The translations under genes and the position numbers were made by a program. The notes under the pieces were generated by a model. That model saw only the letters and a program-made list of their open reading frames with translations, made no database searches and was not told the DNA's origin. A DNA stretch of 5,490 nt, from assembly GCA_029858245.1 (NCBI GenBank), contig JAOUFL010000163.1, positions 1 to 5,490 of the forward strand. The letters are read 5' to 3'. Shown piece after piece: positions 1 to 4,419 of this stretch. Origin of the DNA: Candidatus Zixiibacteriota bacterium (GTDB taxonomy: Bacteria > Zixibacteria > MSB-5A5 > RBG-16-43-9). Positions within the stretch are counted from its first letter, which is position 1; each line of letters begins with the position of its first letter.

Positions 1-22
1 CCTCCCCCACGAGGGGAGAGGG
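1..22. repeat. Edge of a G/C-rich intergenic repeat
   Basis: A C-rich run followed by GAGGGGAGAGGG, just downstream of the radC stop. It resembles the C-rich and GAGGG-type arms of the hairpin at 1045-1065, so it is probably the end of a similar repeat cut by the window edge. Only a 4-bp CCTC/GAGG pairing is visible here, so its boundaries and family are uncertain. Confidence 0.3.
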
Positions 23-58
23 AATTCAGGGCATAGTCACAGATGACACACTCCAAAA

Positions 59-748
59 TTACATCAAATTCTTCTCCTTTAAACTCACATAACTCTCATT
101 TCCGATAATCAGATGATCCAGGACATCTATCTCCATAATCTTTCCAACTTCAACTATTTTTCGGGTTACCTTCAGATCGTCTTCCGAGGGGTCTGGATCA
201 CCAGAGGGATGGTTATGAGCTATAATCAAAGCTGCAGCTCCATATTCGATTGCCGGTCTAAAAACCTCTCTGGGTTGAACTATGTTAAAAGTTAAGCTCC
301 CGATGGAGATAACCTCATCATGAATCAGGCGATTTCTGATATTCAGATATAAACCTCGAAATTGTTCCTTTTGTAATTTTTTCATCTCCTCCAAATATTT
401 ATATACATCTTCTGGAGTCCTGATGGTTGGAATTCTGCCTTTATCCTCCAAAAAAAATCTTCTGCCCAGTTCAAATGTGGCAACAATCTGACAGGCTTTA
501 ACCTGAGGAATTCCTAAAGTCATCATTAACCTGTTAACATCCTTTTCCTGGGAGATAGCTTTTGAGCCATAATCCCGGATAATCCTTTCGGATAATTCTA
601 TGACATTCAAACCTTTATATCCGGTATTCAAAATAATGGAAAGAAGCTCTCCATTCCTTAGGACATCAGGCCCATATTTTATCAGTTTCTCTCTGGGTTT
701 CTGCTCCTCAGGCAGCTCCTTTATTCTTATCTGATAGTTTTCCTGCAT
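59..748 (-). CDS. radC: RadC family JAB/MPN+ (JAMM) domain protein
   Basis: A 229-aa protein of the RadC (UPF0758) family, at the usual family length. Residues about 10-75 form the N-terminal helical domain typical of the family (ELPEEQKPREKL near the start). Residues about 77-97 (LGIPQVKACQIVATFELGRR) look like a helix-hairpin-helix-type segment. Residues about 107-229 form the JAB/MPN domain. The JAMM metal site is complete: Glu128, His178-x-His180, Ser188 and Asp191 (HNHPSGDPDPSEDD), so a zinc hydrolase fold is expected. The true role is unsettled: the early link to DNA repair in E. coli was later assigned to recG, and cellular substrates are not established. The start at 748 fits the family N-terminus, although no strong ribosome binding site precedes it. 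The gene stands alone, 362 bp from its upstream neighbour with repeats between, so it probably has its own transcript. Family assignment is firm; function is not. Confidence 0.95.
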   Translation of the reverse strand: MQENYQIRIKELPEEQKPREKLIKYGPDVLRNGELLSIILNTGYKGLNVIELSERIIRDYGSKAISQEKDVNRLMMTLGIPQVKACQIVATFELGRRFFLEDKGRIPTIRTPEDVYKYLEEMKKLQKEQFRGLYLNIRNRLIHDEVISIGSLTFNIVQPREVFRPAIEYGAAALIIAHNHPSGDPDPSEDDLKVTRKIVEVGKIMEIDVLDHLIIGNESYVSLKEKNLM

Positions 749-842
749 AACTCTAAAGATTTTTATTAAGCTTTTGGAATTTAATGAATGATTTGTGAAA
801 AGGAAAGGAAAAAATTATTCACGGCAGATAAAACGGATTTAT

Positions 843-973
843 TGTTAGTTCGGGAATTGGAATTCCCGAACTATCACTTAATGAAGCAGGAATTCAAATT
901 CCTGCCTTAACGGTGAGATTGAAAAGCCATTCAAAAAGGATTTATCTGCTTAATCAAATTAATCTGCTGTGAG
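843..973. repeat. Double-hairpin repeat module, copy A
   Basis: Two perfect inverted repeats lie side by side. The first has 13-bp arms at 846-858 and 861-873 (TAGTTCGGGAATT and its complement) around a GG centre. The second has 9-bp arms at 886-894 and 897-905 (GCAGGAATT) around CA. Positions 843-904 match 3984-4045 at 61 of 62 bases, differing only at 875 (C here, T there). After a divergent stretch, 933-973 matches 4065-4105 at 35 of 41 bases; this tail contains short near-repeats of the kind 'cttaatcaa'. No transposase is present. It is a non-autonomous, REP/MITE-like intergenic element or a processed RNA structure; the sequence does not tell which. Confidence 0.8.
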
Positions 974-984
974 ATGCTTTGACA

Positions 985-1094
985 GTAGGGGCTGGGTCAC
1001 CCAGCCCTATAGTGGGCGAGGAAACCTCGCCCCTACAAATTTTCCCCTCTCCTCTGAGGTGAGGGTTAGGGTGGAAATCCCGCCAGAGGCGGGA
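985..1094. repeat. Cluster of four G/C-rich hairpins downstream of the dockerin-like gene
   Basis: An outer 7-bp inverted repeat (GTAGGGG at 985-991, CCCCTAC at 1030-1036) encloses two hairpins: GGGCTGGGT 989-997 with 999-1007, and GGGCGAGG 1014-1021 with 1025-1032 (loop AAA). A third structure has CCCTC 1045-1049 pairing with GAGGG 1061-1065 around an inner CCTC/GAGG stem. A fourth is TCCCGCC 1078-1084 with GGCGGGA 1088-1094. The fourth lies just past the stop of the gene at 1111 and could slow transcription on the minus strand, but only a short T run follows, so I do not call it a terminator. The rest of the 362-bp gap to radC holds the module at 843-973 and AT-rich sequence, with no gene. 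Confidence 0.6.
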
Positions 1095-1110
1095 GTGAGG
1101 TCAAAAATAA

Positions 1111-1566
1111 TCACAAATTACACGGTTTAGGACCGCCTTTGAAAAGGAAGTTAATGGTATAAACTACATCCGATACACTGCTTGTATTATCGCAGTTCAC
1201 ATCCCCTACCTCAGATGGTATAGGTTTAGGCCCTCCTTTAAAAAGAAAATTAATCTCATAGACTACATCGGAAACAGAAACACCACCGTCCGCATTATTA
1301 TCTCCATGCACAAATGCAGCGGTATGAACATATCCCTGTAAACCGAAATAGTTTTTATCTTCTGATATCCCCGCAACTCCCGTCTGTCCACCAGAGCTTA
1401 TCCGCAAAAGAAAGCTATCCGATTCTGCTCTTCCCCCGAACTCATCTAAAACATCGGTGAAGATTTTATAGTTTTGGCTTTGGGATCGGGTGTAAAGACT
1501 AAAGCCGGTAAAAAGAAAAATTAGCAGAAAAAAGAATGGGAATTTAATGATATTACATTTATTCAT
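1111..1566 (-). CDS. Small exported protein with two dockerin-like calcium-binding repeats
   Basis: A 151-aa protein. Residues 1-29 form a signal peptide or membrane anchor (MNKCNIIKF, then FFFLLIFLFTGFSLY). Residues about 33-84 (YKIFTDVLDEFGGRAES ... GLQGYV) form a short Gly-rich region of a kind seen in secreted proteins of FCB-type candidate phyla. Two dockerin-like repeats follow, near 88-116 and 121-149, spaced 33 residues apart. Each has the D-x-N-x-D...D loop with Asp at loop positions 1, 5 and 12 (DNNADGGVSVSD; DVNCDNTSSVSD), then an INFLFKGGPKP helix. Such pairs bind calcium and, in cellulosomes, cohesin; outside cellulosomes they often sit at the end of secreted proteins with unknown partners. 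No cohesin is visible. The start at 1566 follows AGGAGG by 7 nt; an in-frame ATG at 1650 would add 28 charged residues before the signal peptide. The gene lies 92 bp after the fibre gene on the same strand and is probably co-transcribed. Two Cys (Cys125, Cys149) in the second repeat are unusual and could form a disulfide. Confidence 0.8.
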   Translation of the reverse strand: MNKCNIIKFPFFFLLIFLFTGFSLYTRSQSQNYKIFTDVLDEFGGRAESDSFLLRISSGGQTGVAGISEDKNYFGLQGYVHTAAFVHGDNNADGGVSVSDVVYEINFLFKGGPKPIPSEVGDVNCDNTSSVSDVVYTINFLFKGGPKPCNL

Positions 1567-1573
1567 TTTAGAG

Positions 1574-1579
1574 CCTCCT
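1574..1579 (-). promoter_or_regulatory. Strong ribosome binding site deciding the dockerin-like gene start
   Basis: AGGAGG on the minus strand, 7 nt upstream of the ATG at 1566-1564. The alternative in-frame ATG at 1650 has only a weak AGGGA upstream. The strong site, together with a normal signal peptide beginning right at 1566, decides the start. Confidence 0.75.
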
Positions 1580-1658
1580 GTTTTTTTTCTTTCTTTCGTA
1601 GCTTCTGTGTTTATCCCAGAAGTTTCGTATTCCGTCGGCTTGTTCGGCATACTATTCC

Positions 1659-3422
1659 CTACTTCTTCTCAAGCTCCTCTATCCTTTGCTTTAATGTCTT
1701 GATTTGCTCCTGCTGGTCTTGGATAGCTTTTATCAAGGGCATAACAAATTCGGCATATCGTAATTGATAAAAACCATCTTCGTTTTTGGGCTTGTCCAAC
1801 CCGCTAAAATCGGTCCCGATTTCCTGCAATGCCTTTTCCACCTCTTGGGCAATCAATCCAGTGTAGGTGATGTTTTCCTGACCCCCTGCAAGGGAACTGT
1901 AGGTAATAGGCCTCAGTTTAAGGATAAAATCAAGACCCAGATGGCTTTCCTGCACGTTTGTTTTCATTCTTGCGTCGGAAGGCGTAGACCAGTTCACCTG
2001 TCCCTCAATTACAGTAACACTACTATTGCCAATTCTCACTTTGTTGCTCGCATCAACAACTGCGCCATACCCTATGGCAGTGGCGTTGGTGAGGTTACCC
2101 GACGAAACATCAGCTTGACAGCCCAGGGCTGTGTTATTACTGCCTGTGGTGTTGGAATAAAGTGCCCGATGACCATTAGCGGTGTTGCGATAGCCTGTGG
2201 TGTCGAAATAAAGTGCCTCCATACCATTAGCGGTGTTCTGATAGCCAGAGGTGTTGGAATAAAGTGCCCCCCAACCATTAGCGGTGTTGTAATCGCCTGT
2301 GGTATTGGAAGAAAGTGCATAACAACCATTAGCGGTGTTCTGATAGCCAGAGGTGTTGGAATTAAGTGACATATAACCATTAGCAGCGTTGGCATTACCG
2401 GTCATGGTCAAATTGCCGGCATTTACTCCCACAAAGGTATTGCGTGTACCGTAATTATGGATAAATCTGTCTGCTCCAGCCTTAATTATGCCTGCTGTTG
2501 ATGTCGTAGTTGGCAATCTAAGGTTTCCGGATATTTCAAGTTGCTCATTTGGAATAGTTATCCCGATGCCGACATTACCGCTTCCTGAAGGAGCAAATAA
2601 ACGACCATTATTGACAGAGATATCATCTGGAACTTCCGCATCGTTATCCGGAACATCATCATCTGTCCCTCCAATATTATGGAAGTCATTTGAACAAGCA
2701 CTGCGAACATTGGTTAATGTTGTTGGCCAGTTTGAGTTGTAATGATTACCATCCACCAAATCTGAATTTAAATTAGTGCATATGACACCATTACTAACAG
2801 ACACCTGTCCTGATGCATTTCCAGCATGATAACCATCCACCATGTCAGAATTGATGGAACTGATGACGTTGCCATAGATAGTTCCAAGCGACCGAATATC
2901 CCCATTTACGTCCAGCTTATATGCTGGGTTCGTCGTCCCGATGCCAACATTTCCCGGTACATGATATATATCATTCCCATCAATAACCCAATCCGCATCT
3001 GGCATTGCGGGAGCGGCTTTGGCATACTCTGCAGTATCCGTATGGTCCGATTTAAAAGCATATCCAACGCTGACAATTGTTCTTCTCGGCGTCATCTCAG
3101 AGTCATTTCCTACTTTTACCCCCAAATACCTCACATTCCCATCAAAAACCGAATCCGGAATAGGAGTTACACTTCCCAACAAAACACTGAAAACCCCATA
3201 TTGAACACCAACTGAGGTTTGAGTTTCCGTCCATAAGGCAGTTCCGCCGATGCTGTCTGCATAGATGGAGAATACCACCGAAGTTGTGGTATCAACCAAA
3301 GCTCCGCTTGGTCTGGTTATTTTCCCCTGGTAGTTAATCATCTTAGGAACTTCGGCATAAGCCAGAGTTGAGATAAAAAGGATTGCAACCAGACAAACTA
3401 ACAAAATTTTTACAGCTTTCAT
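1659..3422 (-). CDS. Exported fibre-like protein with C-terminal peptidase S74 self-cleaving chaperone
   Basis: A 587-aa protein. Residues 1-23 are a signal peptide (cleavage likely after AYA). Residues about 25-135 (VPKMINYQGKIT ... TALWTETQ ... SVGYAFKSD) form a beta-rich domain common in surface proteins of candidate phyla. A shaft follows with two GNVGIG motifs (157-162, 282-287), each leading into a KLDVNG/QLEISGN strand, and two NSDxVDG motifs (191-197, 219-225) like those of tail fibres. Residues 347-431 are five tandem 17-residue repeats of the pattern ANGxxALxSNTTGxxNT. Residues about 481-575 match the peptidase S74 intramolecular chaperone (PSDARMKTNV ... LRPITY ... GLIAQEVEKAL). 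Ser482 and Lys487 fit the Ser-Lys dyad by which such chaperones cut themselves off after the fibre trimer folds; cleavage would be just before Ser482. The last 26 residues form a coiled coil. AGGAGG lies 6 nt before the start. The signal peptide argues for a cell-surface fibre rather than a phage tail fibre, and no phage genes are nearby. Target and binding partner are unknown. Confidence 0.85.
   Translation of the reverse strand: MKAVKILLVCLVAILFISTLAYAEVPKMINYQGKITRPSGALVDTTTSVVFSIYADSIGGTALWTETQTSVGVQYGVFSVLLGSVTPIPDSVFDGNVRYLGVKVGNDSEMTPRRTIVSVGYAFKSDHTDTAEYAKAAPAMPDADWVIDGNDIYHVPGNVGIGTTNPAYKLDVNGDIRSLGTIYGNVISSINSDMVDGYHAGNASGQVSVSNGVICTNLNSDLVDGNHYNSNWPTTLTNVRSACSNDFHNIGGTDDDVPDNDAEVPDDISVNNGRLFAPSGSGNVGIGITIPNEQLEISGNLRLPTTTSTAGIIKAGADRFIHNYGTRNTFVGVNAGNLTMTGNANAANGYMSLNSNTSGYQNTANGCYALSSNTTGDYNTANGWGALYSNTSGYQNTANGMEALYFDTTGYRNTANGHRALYSNTTGSNNTALGCQADVSSGNLTNATAIGYGAVVDASNKVRIGNSSVTVIEGQVNWSTPSDARMKTNVQESHLGLDFILKLRPITYSSLAGGQENITYTGLIAQEVEKALQEIGTDFSGLDKPKNEDGFYQLRYAEFVMPLIKAIQDQQEQIKTLKQRIEELEKK
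2130..2384 (-). repeat. Five tandem 51-bp repeats inside the fibre gene
   Basis: Exactly five 51-nt units (255 nt) encode the 17-residue repeats at residues 347-431. On the plus strand most units begin GGTGTT and end CCATTAGC. Units 1 and 3 (2334-2384 and 2232-2282) differ at only 6 of 51 bases, and five of those differences cluster in the codons of unit residues 4-5. Those residues differ in every unit (YM, CY, WG, ME, HR), while the other positions are largely fixed. The array should be able to gain or lose units by slippage or recombination without a frameshift. A degenerate partial unit (residues 331-346) precedes it. Confidence 0.9.
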
Positions 3423-3443
3423 TTTTAACCTCCTTATCTTATT

Positions 3444-3529
3444 GTCATTGCGAGGATCCCGCCAACGGCGGGAGACGAAGCTATCTCTATACTAAACGGA
3501 TTGCTTCGCCCAAATGGGCTGGCAATGAT
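3444..3529. repeat. Palindromic TCATTGC...GCAATGA element, copy 1
   Basis: The ends TCATTGC (3445-3451) and GCAATGA (3522-3528) are inverted. Inside are a CCCGCC/GGCGGG hairpin (3458-3469) and near-complementary segments CGAAGCTATC (3476-3485) and GATTGCTTCG (3499-3508). It shares the plan and long blocks of sequence with 4206-4295. Similar TCATTGCGAG/GCAATGA elements are found in intergenic regions of many bacteria, from general knowledge. It begins only 10 nt upstream of the fibre gene's ribosome binding site, so it lies in that gene's leader. Confidence 0.7.
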
Positions 3530-3543
3530 GGTTTCGTTTGTGC

Positions 3544-3598
3544 CCGCCAGGTCCCCTGACCTGGCGGTGGATTCTGTCGGGTCAGGGGACTCGACAGA
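3544..3598. repeat. Pair of hairpins able to refold into each other
   Basis: The first hairpin has perfect 10-bp arms, CCGCCAGGTC at 3544-3553 and its complement at 3558-3567 (loop CCCT). The second pairs 3573-3583 with 3588-3598, including one G-T pair, around AGGG. In addition GTCCCCTGAC (3551-3560) is fully complementary to GTCAGGGGAC (3581-3590), which gives a competing long-range pairing. All of this lies inside the predicted leader of the fibre gene. Confidence 0.6.
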
Positions 3599-3616
3599 CA
3601 CGGCTTGTGTAATTTT

Positions 3617-3650
3617 TTCGTAGTGCGACCCTGAAGGGTCGCACTACGAA
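3617..3650. repeat. Perfect 16-bp inverted repeat in the fibre gene leader
   Basis: Arms at 3617-3632 (TTCGTAGTGCGACCCT) and 3635-3650 are perfectly complementary with only GA between them; in RNA a few inner pairs would open to form the loop. T-rich stretches lie outside both arms (3613-3618 and 3654-3659, plus strand). On the minus strand a purine-rich rather than a T-only tail follows, so it is not a convincing terminator for the fibre transcript; on the plus strand the run CATTTTTTG follows closely. Confidence 0.7.
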
Positions 3651-3666
3651 TCATTTTTTGCAAGGT

Positions 3667-3692
3667 TGAAGTCTCAAGACCTTGAGGCTTTA
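3667..3692. repeat. Imperfect 12-bp hairpin next to the orphan Shine-Dalgarno sequence
   Basis: Arms 3667-3678 and 3681-3692 pair over 12 positions, two of them G-T, with an inner perfect CTCAAG/CTTGAG stem and AC between. It is the most upstream hairpin of the repeat series in the fibre gene leader and lies 22 nt from the orphan ribosome binding sequence at 3715-3726. Confidence 0.5.
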
Positions 3693-3714
3693 CACTCAAA
3701 TGAAATTTTTTAAT

Positions 3715-3726
3715 ATCACCTCCTTA
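3715..3726 (-). promoter_or_regulatory. Orphan extended Shine-Dalgarno sequence
   Basis: Read on the minus strand this is TAAGGAGGTGAT, which pairs over all 12 positions with the usual 3' end of 16S rRNA. No ATG, GTG or TTG lies at a normal distance downstream; the nearest (TTG at 3699) is 19 nt away and opens a frame made of hairpin repeats. It sits about 145 nt into the predicted leader and 292 nt before the fibre start. It could be the fibre gene's original ribosome site, separated from the gene by repeat insertions, a ribosome standby site, or the remains of a leader ORF. Confidence 0.55.
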
Positions 3727-3875
3727 AATAAGTTATAATTAAGAAGAAAAGAATCTCTCTTTTTGATTTGAATCTCTATTTCCCCCTCGCTTAAAAGATA
3801 ATCCGAAGAATCCTTAAAAACTAAAAGAATTCTTTCTTCTATGGGAAAGACAAATATTCAATTCTGCTTTCTTAA

Positions 3876-3904
3876 ATTTTAAAGTAAAAAACTTTAATTG
3901 TCAA
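3876..3904 (-). promoter_or_regulatory. Consensus sigma-70-type promoter for the fibre/dockerin-like genes
   Basis: On the minus strand a perfect -35 box TTGACA (3904-3899) is followed by a 17-bp spacer and a -10 box TAAAAT (3881-3876). Transcription would begin near 3869, giving a leader of about 447 nt before the fibre start at 3422. It lies in the AT-rich, repeat-free part of the gap (about 3727-3940), as expected for a promoter. Confidence 0.7.
3879..3897. promoter_or_regulatory. Possible operator dyad in the promoter spacer
   Basis: A perfect inverted repeat, TTAAAGT (3879-3885) and ACTTTAA (3891-3897) with 5 bases between, fills the spacer and overlaps the -10 box of the promoter. A bound dimeric repressor would block RNA polymerase. 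The region is very AT-rich, so such a palindrome could occur by chance. No regulator gene is in view. Confidence 0.35.
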
Positions 3905-3946
3905 GTGAAATAGTTGTAATTTTGCGGCTTGGAAGATAAAGGTAGG

Positions 3947-4105
3947 ACAGACATTCCTGTCTGTTCTAAACAGGCTGGAAGCCTGTTAGTTCGGGAATTG
4001 GAATTCCCGAACTATTACTTAATGAAGCAGGAATTCAAATTCCTGTAACAACAAACGGATATTTAAAAGGGATTTATCAGCTTAATCAAGCTAATCAACT
4101 GTGAG
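3947..4105. repeat. Four-hairpin cluster containing repeat module copy B
   Basis: Four hairpins follow closely: ACAGACA/TGTCTGT (3947-3953, 3958-3964, loop TTCC); AACAGGCT/AGCCTGTT (3969-3976, 3980-3987, loop GGA); the 13-bp stem TAGTTCGGGAATT (3987-3999, 4002-4014); and CAGGAATT/AATTCCTG (4028-4035, 4038-4045). The last two are the second copy of the module at 843-973 (61 of 62 identical over 3984-4045), and the weaker homologous tail spans 4065-4105. The first two hairpins are absent from copy A. The cluster ends about 43 bp upstream of the -35 box of the fibre promoter. Confidence 0.8.
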
Positions 4106-4130
4106 GTATTTTCACTCCGAATAAAAGAAT

Positions 4131-4191
4131 GGACAGCCACACGGCTCGGACAGGCTCACTGTCCTGAGCAAAGTCGAAGGAAGGGCTGTCC
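4131..4191. repeat. Nested hairpin repeat with GAGCAAAGTCGAAG core
   Basis: The outer arms GGACAGCC (4131-4138) and GGCTGTCC (4184-4191) enclose an inner hairpin GGACAG/CTGTCC (4148-4153, 4159-4164). The 15-nt stretch TGAGCAAAGTCGAAG (4165-4179) occurs again inverted at 4331-4345, inside the lon terminator. Sequences of the form 'cctgagc-aaagtcgaagga' are common intergenic repeats in many bacteria, from general knowledge. Confidence 0.6.
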
Positions 4192-4205
4192 CTAAAACTA
4201 ACAGG

Positions 4206-4295
4206 TGCCATTGCAGGATCCCGCCAAATACGGGAGACGAAGCAATCCGTCTATGATTATGTAAACAGATTGCTTCGCTTTCGGCTCGCAATGAC
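4206..4295. repeat. Palindromic CATTGC...GCAATGA element, copy 2
   Basis: The same plan as 3444-3529: GGATCCCGCCAA, then GGGAGACGAAGC, then GATTGCTTCGC and the terminal GCAATGAC. The inner arms CGAAGCAATC (4238-4247) and GATTGCTTCG (4268-4277) are perfectly complementary. The left end has decayed (one base lost within the terminal CATTGCGAGG-type block), as has the small CCCGCC hairpin. Confidence 0.7.
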
Positions 4296-4312
4296 ATTCT
4301 TTTTGGAGAAAT

Positions 4313-4380
4313 AAAAAAGGGCGAACCACTCTTCGACTTTGCTCAGAGCAGTGAGCTTGTCGCACTGCCGGGTCGCCCCT
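4313..4380 (-). terminator. Rho-independent-like terminator of lon, built from a repeat
   Basis: On the minus strand, downstream of the lon stop, GGGCGACCC (within 4370-4378) pairs with GGTTCGCCC (4327-4319) over 9 positions with one mismatch, directly followed by six T (4318-4313) and more T/A. Inside lies a smaller stem, GCTCA/TGAGC (4341-4345, 4352-4356) flanked by CGAC/GTCG (4334-4337, 4359-4362). The loop region is long for a classic terminator, but the G/C stem plus T run is convincing and the position fits. Confidence 0.6.
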
Positions 4381-4384
4381 ACCA

Positions 4385-4419
4385 TCTTACGTCTTACGTC
4401 TTACGTCTCACTTCTTACT
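4385..4419. repeat. Tandem heptamer array crossing the lon stop codon
   Basis: Five 7-bp units: TCTTACG three times perfectly (4385-4405), then TCTCACT and TCTTACT (4406-4419). The two imperfect units contain the lon stop codon (4408-4410) and its final Lys-Lys and Ser codons, so the array straddles the end of the gene. Confidence 0.8.

Noticed and set aside
1567..1650. 28-residue N-terminal extension of the dockerin-like protein from the ATG at 1650
   Set aside because: Weak ribosome site, and it would put a charged stretch before an otherwise normal signal peptide; the ATG at 1566 has AGGAGG at 7 nt.
2130..2384. Variable region of a diversity-generating retroelement
   Set aside because: No reverse transcriptase and no template repeat are present, and the variation is between tandem units, not an adenine-specific pattern.
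2072..2395. Minus-strand frame of 107 codons and a plus-strand frame at 1764-2369 with repeating peptides
   Set aside because: Both are shadows of the 51-bp tandem repeats: a 51-bp period keeps all frames free of stops. They lack start context and the fibre frame has clear domains.
1659..3422. Prophage tail fibre
   Set aside because: The protein has a signal peptide and cell-surface-type N-terminal domain, and the neighbours are lon, a dockerin-like gene and radC, with no phage genes.
3487..3699. 70-codon minus-strand frame starting with TTG after the orphan SD
   Set aside because: The SD is 19 nt from the TTG and the frame consists almost wholly of hairpin repeats, with no recognisable domain.
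3715..3726. 3' end of a 16S rRNA gene on the plus strand (ATCACCTCCTTA)
   Set aside because: The sequence before it has none of the conserved 16S 3' region; it is an SD-like sequence on the other strand.
4112..4297. 61-codon minus-strand frame
   Set aside because: It is a translation of two intergenic repeats, with no ribosome binding site and no protein-like features.
3440..4300. CRISPR array or attachment sites
   Set aside because: The repeats are hairpin elements of different families with irregular spacing; there are no uniform repeats and spacers, and no cas or integrase gene.
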